Below, in pieces: positions 42,873 to 50,771 of a stretch of 64,000 bases of DNA (position 1 is the stretch's first letter; every line of letters starts with the position of its first letter). Source of the stretch: an uncultured Oscillibacter sp. (GTDB taxonomy: Bacteria > Bacillota > Clostridia > Oscillospirales > Oscillospiraceae). Under the pieces are notes generated by a model. That model saw only the letters and a list, made by a program, of their open reading frames with translations. It had not been told where the DNA came from and did not search any database. The translations under genes and the position numbers were made by a program. The stretch is taken from assembly GCA_910588005.1 (NCBI GenBank), contig CAJUQM010000007.1, forward strand, positions 11,720 through 75,719, read 5' to 3'.

Positions 42873-45008
42873 ATGAACCCCAAGGACGAAAAAAAACAAT
42901 ACGGCGTGGAAGATGTTACGGGCGTACCGGCCTCGGAGGAGGCGTACTCCCTGGAGGAGATTCTGGCGGAGTTTGGCGGCAGCCTGGAGCAGACATTGCT
43001 GAAAGAGGCGGAGCCTCCGTCCGCAAAATCCACTCCGGGGGAGGACTGCCCTCCCGCGCCTGAGACAGGCGCTCCCACTGCGGAGGCGTCTCCCCGGCCG
43101 GCAGGAGAGAAGGCCTCCGCCCCCCCTCCGGCGAATCCTCCGCCGGAGGAGGACCGGCAGGACATCCCCTCTGTGGAGCTGGACATTTTGGATATGGCGC
43201 TGCCTAAGGCGCCCCGTCCGGTTACGCTGGAGGATATGGTGGGCAGCACCGTGGACGCCGTGATGGAGGAGGCGTCGGAACCCCTGCTGCCGCCCCGGCG
43301 GCGGGGGCTGTTCTCCCGCAGGCCCCTGGAGGAGACGGAGCAGCTCTACGGTCCGCCGGAGCCGGAACCGGAGCCGGAACCCATCGGGCCGGAGCCGGAG
43401 CTGTTTCAAAAGGCGGCGTCCTGCCGGACGGAGTTCCACCGCCGCCGGAGACTTCTGCCGGCGGCGGCAGTGGTCTCTCTGGCGCCTACGCTGCTGCTGG
43501 TGCTGGAGCGGTACGGCGTGACCGTGCCCGGCTGGAGCGGCGAACCCCGGCGGCAGACCATTGTGCTGCTGGCCTGCCTGGCCGTGACGGCGCTGCTGTG
43601 CCGCCATGTGTTTTTTAAAGCGGTGAAGCTGCTGGCCCGGGGCCGCTGCACCGGTGAGCTGCTGATTGCCCTGTCCGCCCTGGTGTCGGCGGCGGACTGC
43701 GCCTGCCGTTTGGCGGAGAACCGGCGGACGGAGACCATGCCCTACGCCGCCGTCAGCTGTCTGGCGCTGACGTTTGCCCTCTGGGGCTGTGCCAGAGAGG
43801 GGGCGGGAATGTACGACACGTTCCGCTCCGCCTCTTTGGACGACGAGCCGCCCTATTTGGTCACGGACACGCCCCAGGGGGCCTGCAAGCAGCGGGGGTC
43901 CGTTCCCGGATTTTACACCGCCGCCATGGGGGACAACGGCGCGGTCATGTGGCAGGCGGCTTTTCTCCCGCTGGTGCTGGCGGCCTCCGTGGTCTTTGCG
44001 GGACTCAGCTCCCTGGGACAGGGGCGGGGAGATGATTTCTTTTTGAATTGGTCCGCCATTCTGGCGGCGGGGGCCACATTCGCCCTGCCGCTGGGCTGGG
44101 GGCTGGCCTATGGGAATCTGGCCCGGCACCTGCAGAAGGCAGGCTGTGCCGTGGCGGGCTGGTCCGGCGCGGAGCGGATCAGCCGGAGAAAAAAGATGAT
44201 ACTGACGGACGCCGACCTCTTTCCTCCCGGCACCATTCAGTTGGGCGGCGTGAAAGTCTTTGGCGAGGTGCTGTCTGTGGCGGTGTCCCATGCCGCCTCC
44301 ATGGCCCGGGCCGCCGGCAGCGGACTGGAGCGGCTGTTTGACGAACTGCTCCGCAGTGAGTTGGGCAGCTACGAGGAGGTTTCCGGCTTTGCCTTCTACG
44401 AAGAGGGGGGCTGGTCCGGGACCATCCGCGGGGAGTCCATTCTGATGGGCACCGCCTCTTTTATGCGCAAGATGGACGTGCGCCTTCCCGGGGACATCAA
44501 TCTTAAAACCGGGCTGTTCCTCTCCGTGGACCGGCATCTCATCGCCGTATTTGCGGTGAAGTACAACGCCTCGGAGAATGTGGACTTTGCCCTGCGGATG
44601 ATGGCCCGGAGCCGGATTGCCCCCATCCTTGCCGCCCGGGACCCCAACATCGTCCCCGAGCTTCTGCGGCGGAAATTTCACAAGGGCGTGAAGGTGGAGT
44701 TCCCGGATCTCACCGCCAGGGTGGCCCTCAGCGAGGCGGAGAAGGACCGGGGCCTTCCCCGGGCGCTGATCTTTCGGGAGGGGCTGCTGCCCTATGCCGA
44801 GACGGTGGTGGGAAGCCGGAGGATGTGCAAGGCGGTCCGCCGCTGCATGGCGTTCTCTCTATTGGGCAGCGCGGTGGGAACGCTGCTGGCGTTTTACCTG
44901 GTGTTCCTGGGACAGTATGCCCTGCTGACGCCTCTGGCATTGGAACTCTTCCTGCTGCTTTGGACGCTGCCGGTGCTGCTGATGGTGGACTGGGCGGGGC
45001 GGTATTGA
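42873..45008 (+). CDS. P1B-type ATPase-like membrane protein lacking catalytic motifs
   Basis: A 711-residue protein. Residues 1-185 are acidic, proline-rich and probably disordered. Then come six hydrophobic helices (about 192-210, 229-250, 261-280, 290-308, 361-382, 392-415), a cytosolic region, and two last helices (about 659-682 and 685-708). This 6+2 arrangement, RCTGELLIALSALVSA before helix 3 and LARHLQKAGCAVAGWSGAERISRRKKMILTD before the cytosolic domain, follow heavy-metal P-type ATPases. At the phosphorylation site the sequence is T-D446-A-D-L-F instead of DKTGT, helix 6 has ALP instead of CPC, and TGD and GDGxND are absent. The start after GAGAGG is the second ATG. It is 13 bp downstream of rlmB. 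Confidence 0.7.
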   Translation: MNPKDEKKQYGVEDVTGVPASEEAYSLEEILAEFGGSLEQTLLKEAEPPSAKSTPGEDCPPAPETGAPTAEASPRPAGEKASAPPPANPPPEEDRQDIPSVELDILDMALPKAPRPVTLEDMVGSTVDAVMEEASEPLLPPRRRGLFSRRPLEETEQLYGPPEPEPEPEPIGPEPELFQKAASCRTEFHRRRRLLPAAAVVSLAPTLLLVLERYGVTVPGWSGEPRRQTIVLLACLAVTALLCRHVFFKAVKLLARGRCTGELLIALSALVSAADCACRLAENRRTETMPYAAVSCLALTFALWGCAREGAGMYDTFRSASLDDEPPYLVTDTPQGACKQRGSVPGFYTAAMGDNGAVMWQAAFLPLVLAASVVFAGLSSLGQGRGDDFFLNWSAILAAGATFALPLGWGLAYGNLARHLQKAGCAVAGWSGAERISRRKKMILTDADLFPPGTIQLGGVKVFGEVLSVAVSHAASMARAAGSGLERLFDELLRSELGSYEEVSGFAFYEEGGWSGTIRGESILMGTASFMRKMDVRLPGDINLKTGLFLSVDRHLIAVFAVKYNASENVDFALRMMARSRIAPILAARDPNIVPELLRRKFHKGVKVEFPDLTARVALSEAEKDRGLPRALIFREGLLPYAETVVGSRRMCKAVRRCMAFSLLGSAVGTLLAFYLVFLGQYALLTPLALELFLLLWTLPVLLMVDWAGRY

Positions 45009-45154
45009 GAGAAAGCGGGAGGACGGACATTCATAAAATGCGGGGGACTGAAGATTGACGGCTCCCGCAGAGAGTAAGAGGCCCCTTTCCCCACACTTTT
45101 CAGCGCCCTCGCCTTTTTTACAGGGGTCAGGATGGGGATGGGGCATAAAAAAGA

Positions 45155-45181
45155 GACGGCACGGCATTTTGCCGCGCCGTC
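45155..45181 (-). terminator. Terminator of the ABC exporter operon
   Basis: A 12-bp stem with one G-T pair, TTT-type loop, followed on the minus strand by TCTTTTTT. Confidence 0.85.
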
Positions 45182-45191
45182 CCTTTGATTT

Positions 45192-47081
45192 TCAGGCCAG
45201 CTCCGCCTGGCCGGTGTACAGCTGATAGTACCGGCCCCGCTGCCCGATGAGGCCGTCGTGGTCGCCCCGCTCGATGATCTCTCCCCGCTCCAGCACCATA
45301 ATGGCCCGGGCGTTGCGGACCGTGGAGAGGCGGTGGGCGATGACAAACACGGTCCGTCCCGCCATCAGCCGGTCCATGCCCTGCTCAATGAGCTTTTCCG
45401 TCCGAGTGTCGATCGAACTGGTGGCCTCGTCCAGAATCAGCACCGGCGGGTTGGCGCAGGCCGCTCGGGCGATGTTCAAAAGCTGCCGCTCCCCCTGGCT
45501 CAGACTTCCGCCGCCGCCGCTGAGCACGGTGTTGTATCCCTTGGCCAGATGCCGGATGAAACTGTCCGCTCCGGCAAGCTTAGCGGCGGCCTCCACCTCC
45601 TCGTCGGTGGCGTCCAGACGGCCATAGCGGATGTTGTCCGCCACGGTTCCGGTGAAGAGGTGGGTATCTTGAAGCACGACGCCCAGCGAACGCCGCAGGG
45701 AGTCCTTGGCGATGTCCCGCACATCGATGCCGTCATAGGTGATGGTTCCGCTCTGGATCTCATAAAAGCGGTTGATGAGGCTGGTGATGGTGGTCTTACC
45801 CGCGCCGGTGGAACCCACAAAGGCGATTTTCTGCCCGGGCTTGGCAAAGAGGGATACGTCGTTCAAAACCGTCCGCTCTTCGTTATAGCCGAACACCACA
45901 TGGTCAAAGCGGACGTCACCCCGGAGGGGGACCAGCGTACCGTCGGGCCGCATCCAGGCCCAGGTGTTATTGTCGTAATGGACCCGGGTGAGATTGCCGG
46001 AGGGATCTTCCGCCGCCCGAACGAGCGTTACCTTGCCTCCGTCATCTTCCGGCTGCGCCTCCATCACCTCAAAGACCCGTTCCGCGCCGGCCACGGCGGA
46101 GAGGATGGTGTTCATCTGCTGGGAGATCTGGGTAATGGGCTGGGCCACCTGCCGGGTGTACTGGAGAAAGGCCCCCAGGTCTCCCAGCTGGAAGGCTCCG
46201 CCGCTGTGGACGGCAAAGATGGCCCCCACACAACAGCTGAGGGCATAGTTTACATAGTTCAGGTTGCCCATGGCGGGCATCATGGCCCCGGCGTAGGCAT
46301 GGGCCAGAGTGGCCGCCCGGCGGTAGGACTCGTTCCGGGTGTAAAAGCCCTCCTTGGCAGCGCTTTCGTGGTTGAAGACCTTAATCACCTTCTGGCCCTC
46401 GATCATCTCCTCGATATAGCCGTTGACCTTGCCCAGGGCTTTTTGCTGGGCGGCAAAGTACTGCCTGCTGCGGCCGCCGATGGTCCGGACCACCAGAAGC
46501 ATCACCGCCAGCACGGCAAAGGTAATGAGGGTCAGGACGGGGCTGAGCACCAGCATCATGGCGATGGTGCCCAGGAAGTTCAGCGTGCAGGAGACCACAC
46601 TGCCAAAGCTGTTGTTCAGGGCCTCGGAGATGGTTTCGATGTCGTTGGTATAGCGGCTCATCAGCTCGCCGTGGGTGTGGGCGTCGAAGTACTTCAGCGG
46701 CAGCCGCTGCATCCGGCCGAAGAGATCTGCCCGGATGTTTGCCACGCAGGTCTGGGAGATCTGCACCATAATCCGGGCATAGCCGAAGGAACAGACCGCC
46801 CCGATGATATAGACCGCCGCCATGAGGCAAAGCATTTTCGCAAGTCCCGGGAAGTCCCCAGGCAGGATATAGTCGTTGATGAGGGGCTTGATGAGGTAGG
46901 AGCCGCCCACGGTACAGGCGGAGCTGAGGCACAGAAGGACTACCACCACCGCCAGCAGCGCCTTGTACCGCCCCAGATAGCCCATCAGTTTTCCCAAAGT
47001 GCCGCGGAGATCCTTGGGTTTGCGAAAGCCGCCCCCAGGGCCGTGGGGGCCGGGTCCCATAGTTCGCTTGTTCTCAGCCAC
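45192..47081 (-). CDS. ABC exporter half-transporter, canonical ATPase site
   Basis: A 629-residue fused membrane/ATPase protein. Six helices fill about 30-330, then the ATPase domain: Walker A GSTGAGKTTI, Q-loop VLQDTHLF, signature LSQGERQLLNIARA, Walker B ILDEATSSID and H-loop VIAHRLST. An extra stretch between the two domains (about 345-400) carries a short insertion. With the previous gene it should form a heterodimeric drug or lipid exporter of the BmrCD type; its catalytic Glu is intact. It overlaps the upstream gene by 8 bp. Confidence 0.93.
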   Translation of the reverse strand: MAENKRTMGPGPHGPGGGFRKPKDLRGTLGKLMGYLGRYKALLAVVVVLLCLSSACTVGGSYLIKPLINDYILPGDFPGLAKMLCLMAAVYIIGAVCSFGYARIMVQISQTCVANIRADLFGRMQRLPLKYFDAHTHGELMSRYTNDIETISEALNNSFGSVVSCTLNFLGTIAMMLVLSPVLTLITFAVLAVMLLVVRTIGGRSRQYFAAQQKALGKVNGYIEEMIEGQKVIKVFNHESAAKEGFYTRNESYRRAATLAHAYAGAMMPAMGNLNYVNYALSCCVGAIFAVHSGGAFQLGDLGAFLQYTRQVAQPITQISQQMNTILSAVAGAERVFEVMEAQPEDDGGKVTLVRAAEDPSGNLTRVHYDNNTWAWMRPDGTLVPLRGDVRFDHVVFGYNEERTVLNDVSLFAKPGQKIAFVGSTGAGKTTITSLINRFYEIQSGTITYDGIDVRDIAKDSLRRSLGVVLQDTHLFTGTVADNIRYGRLDATDEEVEAAAKLAGADSFIRHLAKGYNTVLSGGGGSLSQGERQLLNIARAACANPPVLILDEATSSIDTRTEKLIEQGMDRLMAGRTVFVIAHRLSTVRNARAIMVLERGEIIERGDHDGLIGQRGRYYQLYTGQAELA

Positions 47082-48837
47082 CGATGCTCACTCCTTCCTG
47101 CTGGGACCGGTATACGTCCCGGTAGATCTCACACCGTTCCATCAGCTCCTCGTGGGTGCCCTGCGCCGCGATCCGGCCGCCGTCCATCACCAGGATCATA
47201 TCCGCGTCCTGCACCGAGGCCACCCGCTGCGCAATGATGAGTTTGGTGGAGTCTTTCAGCGCGCCGGCAAAGGCGGCGCGGATTTTAGCGTCGGTGGCGG
47301 TGTCCACCGCGCTGGTGGAGTCGTCCAGGATCAAGACCTTGGGACGCTTTAAAATAGCCCGGGCAATACAGAGCCGCTGCTTCTGCCCGCCGGAGACGTT
47401 GACGCCCCCCTGCCCCAGGTCTGTGTCCAGTCCGTCGGGCATCCGCTCCAGGAATTCGTCGGCGCAGGCGGCGCGGCAGGCGGCCCACAGCTCCTCCTCC
47501 GATGCGTCCGGATTTCCCCACAGCAGATTTTCCCGGATGGTACCGGAGAAAAGGGTGTTTTTCTGAAGAACCATACTCACCGCGTCCCGCAGGTGTTTCA
47601 TGGTATAGGCGCCCACCGGCCGTCCCCCCACGGAGACCGTGCCGTAGTCGGCCTCATAGAGCCTGGGGATCAGAGATACCAGGGTGGTTTTGGCGCTGCC
47701 GGTGCCCCCCAGGATCCCCACGGTGGCTCCGGCGGGGATCTGGAGGGACACATCCTGCAAAACCCACTCCGGACTCTCCGGGTTGTATTTGAAGGACACG
47801 TGGTCAAAGCGGATGCTGCCATCCTCCACAGCGGCGGGGACGCCGCCCCCGCGGCCGTCCGGGACCGTCTCCGCAGAATCATCGGTGATGGCGGGGACCT
47901 CCTCCAGCACTTCCACAATGCGGCGGGCGCAGGCCACGGAGCGGCTGAGCATCATGAACATCATGGAGACCATCATCAGGGACATCATGATCTGGGTGAT
48001 ATAGGTGAAGTAGGTCATCAGCTTTCCCGGTTCCAGGGTTCCGGCATAGACCATCTGTCCGCCAAACCACATGACGGCGATGATGGTGCCGTAGACGATG
48101 AGCATCATAATGGGCATGTTGATGACCACCATCCCGAAGGCCCGCAGGGAGGTGTCCCTCAGATCGTGGTTGCGGGCTGCGAATTTCTCCGTTTCGTGCT
48201 CCTCCCGGACAAAGGATTTGACCACCCGGATTCCCATGAGGTTCTCCTGTACCACCAGGTTCAGGGCGTCGGTTTTCTCCTGGAGGGAGCGGAACAGGGG
48301 GCCGACCCGGGTCAGGATCAGCAGTACCGCGACGAGCAGCAGCGGCAGCGCCGCCAAGAATACGCTGCTCAGCCGCAGGCTGATCCGGATGGACAGCACC
48401 AGGGCGGATACCAGCATCACCGGTGCCCGCACCAGCAGCCGCATACCCATCATCAGCGTCATCTGCATGGCGTTGACGTCGTTGGTCAGCCGGGTCACCA
48501 GGGAGGCGGTGGAGAACTTCTCGATATTGGAGAAGGCAAAGTCCTGGATGCGGTCGTACTCCGCCCGACGGAGATTGGCGCCGAAGCCCTGGCCCGCCAC
48601 GGAGGAAAGCACCGCCGAACCCAGGCCGAAGGCCAGGGATATCATGGCCATGGCGATCATCAGCCCGCCCTTTCGCAGGATGAAATCCTGGTCACTGTTC
48701 TTAATGCCGATATCCACGATCTCGCTCATCACCAGGGGGATCAGCAGTTCAAAAACCGCCTCCGCCGCGCTGCACAGCACGCCGGCGGCGATCCACTTAC
48801 TGTATGGCCTGGCGTGAGGCCACAGCGTTTTCATCAT
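47074..48837 (-). CDS. ABC exporter half-transporter, degenerate ATPase site
   Basis: A 587-residue partner of the next gene. Six helices lie in the first 310 residues. The ATPase domain has a Walker A with Ala in the glycine loop (GGTGSAKTTL) and Asp in place of the catalytic Glu after Walker B (LILDDSTSAVD), both typical of the non-catalytic half of heterodimeric exporters. The signature VSGGQKQRLCIARA is normal. GGAGGAGG lies nine bases before the tandem ATG chosen; a longer frame starts at 48870. It overlaps the MarR gene by 41 bp. Confidence 0.92.
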   Translation of the reverse strand: MMKTLWPHARPYSKWIAAGVLCSAAEAVFELLIPLVMSEIVDIGIKNSDQDFILRKGGLMIAMAMISLAFGLGSAVLSSVAGQGFGANLRRAEYDRIQDFAFSNIEKFSTASLVTRLTNDVNAMQMTLMMGMRLLVRAPVMLVSALVLSIRISLRLSSVFLAALPLLLVAVLLILTRVGPLFRSLQEKTDALNLVVQENLMGIRVVKSFVREEHETEKFAARNHDLRDTSLRAFGMVVINMPIMMLIVYGTIIAVMWFGGQMVYAGTLEPGKLMTYFTYITQIMMSLMMVSMMFMMLSRSVACARRIVEVLEEVPAITDDSAETVPDGRGGGVPAAVEDGSIRFDHVSFKYNPESPEWVLQDVSLQIPAGATVGILGGTGSAKTTLVSLIPRLYEADYGTVSVGGRPVGAYTMKHLRDAVSMVLQKNTLFSGTIRENLLWGNPDASEEELWAACRAACADEFLERMPDGLDTDLGQGGVNVSGGQKQRLCIARAILKRPKVLILDDSTSAVDTATDAKIRAAFAGALKDSTKLIIAQRVASVQDADMILVMDGGRIAAQGTHEELMERCEIYRDVYRSQQEGVSIGG

Positions 48838-49270
48838 AGATTCGATCCTCCTCCAAGTTTTGAATGACACGGGCCAGCAGCGAGCGGAGCGCGCCGACCT
48901 CCTCCTGGGAAAGGCCCCGGACCATGAGGGACTCCACCTCGCCGAACTGGCGCCGGAATACCTCCAGCTGTTCCCGGCCTTTTTCTGTCAGGGCAATCAG
49001 CCGCCGCCGTGCGTCGCGGCCGCTGACGGAGCGGGTGACCATCCCCTTCTCCTCCAGCCGGTCCAAGATTCCGTTGGCGGTGGATGGCTTAACTTTCAAA
49101 AATTCTGTCACGGCCCGCTGGTCCGCCGCTCCGCCGTGGTCTTGAAGATACAGCAGAAGGTGGGTCTGGGCCGGTGTTACCTCGTACCGGGACAGCCGAA
49201 AGTCCATTCGCTCCCGGCACAGGTGGCCCGCCCGGCCCAAGGTGGGACCCAGGGCGTCTGGCTTGTGCAT
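48797..49270 (-). CDS. MarR-family regulator of the ABC exporter
   Basis: A 157-residue MarR protein: TPAQTHLLLYLQDHGGAADQRAVTEFLKVKPSTANGILDRLEEKGMVTRS is the winged helix, GRDARRRLIALTEKGREQLE the wing. The start is the ATG six bases after another ATG that touches AGAGGAGG. As first gene of the operon with an operator in front, it probably represses the exporter until a substrate binds. Confidence 0.9.
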   Translation of the reverse strand: MHKPDALGPTLGRAGHLCRERMDFRLSRYEVTPAQTHLLLYLQDHGGAADQRAVTEFLKVKPSTANGILDRLEEKGMVTRSVSGRDARRRLIALTEKGREQLEVFRRQFGEVESLMVRGLSQEEVGALRSLLARVIQNLEEDRIYDENAVASRQAIQ

Positions 49271-49289
49271 GGACATCCTCCTCTTTTTG

Positions 49290-49317
49290 TTTAGCTGACT
49301 AAATATTAGCGGGCTAA
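49290..49317 (-). promoter_or_regulatory. Tandem palindromes upstream of the MarR-ABC operon
   Basis: Two adjacent perfect dyads: TTTAG-CTGA-CTAAA (49290-49303) and TTAGC-GG-GCTAA (49306-49317). They lie 20-47 bp before the MarR start codon, where a MarR dimer would block transcription. Confidence 0.7.
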
Positions 49318-49453
49318 ATAATAACACATGCGCCCATGTCCTGTCAATGTGTGAATTGACAATTATTTTTGAACGTTTTATGAACAAAAGGGGGAGAGAT
49401 CTGGTCGAAATTGGAAGGGTTGTAAACAAACTGTGAAGGATCGGTGGAGGTGG

Positions 49454-49585
49454 TTGACTTTTCTCCCCGCCTTGGATATGATAAACCCATCAAGCAGGAC
49501 GCTTGAGATCTACACCACCATTTTCCCTCTCCTTTCTCTATAATCATACGGGGAAACGGGCAGTCCGGACGGACTGCCCGTTTCC
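49454..49585 (+). ncRNA. Candidate small RNA with own promoter and terminator
   Basis: TTGACT (49454-49459), 17 bp, TATGAT (49477-49482) is a good promoter. About 70 nt further a perfect 15-bp hairpin (49552-49566 with 49571-49585) is followed by TCGTTCTT. In between are a TCAAGC/GCTTGA hairpin and a pyrimidine-rich stretch, with no coding frame. The transcript would be about 100 nt. It could also be the leader of the genes at 49.7 kb with a terminator. The remainder of the gap 49318-49746 shows nothing else. Confidence 0.5.
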
Positions 49586-49746
49586 TCGTTCTTCCGCTGA
49601 AGACCGCGGGGACAAATGAGGCCGCCTGGCCTTGCTCGGAATGGAGATACACTGATTACCGGCAAATATTTATTGTTTATCAATAAATTCTTGTTGACAA
49701 TCGCTCTGGTCCGTGGTAGGATACCGGAAAAAGGAGGGATTTTGCC

Positions 49747-49926
49747 ATGAGTCTGACGATGTTTCTTATTCCCGCTGCGCTGGCGCTGGGCGCGTTAGCT
49801 GCCGTCCTGCTGGTCCAGGGCATACGGCAGAACCGCAGGGGGATGATGCTCTCCTCCGTGGGGATTCTGGCGATTTTAGCGGCTGGGTGCGCGGTGATGA
49901 TGGAGTTCATCACCCGGCCGCTGTGA
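49747..49926 (+). CDS. Small membrane protein (59 aa)
   Basis: A 59-residue frame with AAAGGAGGGA before the ATG. Two hydrophobic segments (about 4-24 and 37-54) are separated by a basic turn QGIRQNRRG. It ends 14 bp before the DUF2975 gene and is probably co-expressed with it. No family is recognised. Confidence 0.72.
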   Translation: MSLTMFLIPAALALGALAAVLLVQGIRQNRRGMMLSSVGILAILAAGCAVMMEFITRPL

Positions 49927-49940
49927 GAGGAGGGTGTTTT

Positions 49941-50492
49941 GTGGAGAGGATTCCGGTGCAGAAACTTGCGAAGGTGCTGTACATTTTGGTGCTGATTGCT
50001 CTGGCGTGCAACATCATTGCCGTGTATCTGGTGCCCGCTGTTGTTCTGGTGGGCGGCACCCAGAGATTTGTGGCCCACCCGGAGTGGTGGGGCGGGCTGC
50101 GGGGGATCGCCGCAGCCTGGACCCACGGCTGGATTTGGTTCAGCGGCCACGAGTGGGCTTTGACTCTGTTTCTCGTCTTTGCCGGCGTCAATACCGCCGT
50201 CATCCTCTGGCAGGCCCGCCGGGTGCTGAAAACCGTTCTGGCTGGGACCCCTTTTGCGCCAGAGAACGCCGCCAGCCTCCGCAGGGCCGCCGTGTGCTGC
50301 TTCCTCATCGCCGCCGCGGCCCTGGCCCGGGTCATTTTCAGCGTCTGCTACTACCGCTCCCCTCTGCCCCTGTCCACCTATAACGCCCTGTTTGTCCCCA
50401 TGTTCGCCATGGGCGGGCTGCTGTGTCTGGTCATGTCCGCTCTCTTCCGCCAGGCGGCGGCGCTGAAGGCGGAGAACGACCTGACCATTTGA
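49941..50492 (+). CDS. DUF2975 membrane protein
   Basis: A 183-residue protein with four hydrophobic helices (about 10-32, 69-88, 111-135, 148-168), matching DUF2975. These are normally encoded next to a short Cro-type HTH protein, as here. The start is a GTG with GAGAGGAGGG upstream. The family's function is not known; it may act with the HTH protein as a membrane-linked regulator pair. Confidence 0.83.
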   Translation: MERIPVQKLAKVLYILVLIALACNIIAVYLVPAVVLVGGTQRFVAHPEWWGGLRGIAAAWTHGWIWFSGHEWALTLFLVFAGVNTAVILWQARRVLKTVLAGTPFAPENAASLRRAAVCCFLIAAAALARVIFSVCYYRSPLPLSTYNALFVPMFAMGGLLCLVMSALFRQAAALKAENDLTI

Positions 50493-50500
50493 GGTGGGCC

Positions 50501-50719
50501 ATGATCGTAGTGAATTTAGACGTGATGATGGCAAAGCGGAAGATGAGCCTCTCTCAGCTGTCGGAAAAGGTGGATGTGACCCTGGCAAACCTCTCGATTT
50601 TGAAAAACAACAAGGCCAAAGCCGTGCGCTTTTCCACTCTGGAGGCCATCTGCGCCGCGCTGGACTGCCAGCCGGGGGACCTCCTGGAGTTTGTGCCGGA
50701 GGAGAGAGGCGGCCGTTGA
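50501..50719 (+). CDS. Short Cro/C1-type HTH regulator (YozG-like)
   Basis: A 72-residue HTH protein: VVNLDVMMAKRKMSLSQLSEKVDVTLANLS, then the KAKAVRFSTLEAICAALDCQPGDLLEF ending typical of HTH_26/YozG proteins. GAGGTGGG lies before the ATG. It follows the DUF2975 gene by 8 bp, the usual pairing. Confidence 0.92.
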   Translation: MIVVNLDVMMAKRKMSLSQLSEKVDVTLANLSILKNNKAKAVRFSTLEAICAALDCQPGDLLEFVPEERGGR

Positions 50720-50771
50720 ACAAAACTTAGCTGTCCGCAGATGACGGACAGCCGGAATAGGAGAATTTGAT

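Noticed and set aside
45258..47237. A 659-codon plus-strand frame opposite the ABC exporter genes
   Set aside because: The minus-strand frame has all ABC motifs; this one is histidine- and glycine-rich shadow sequence.
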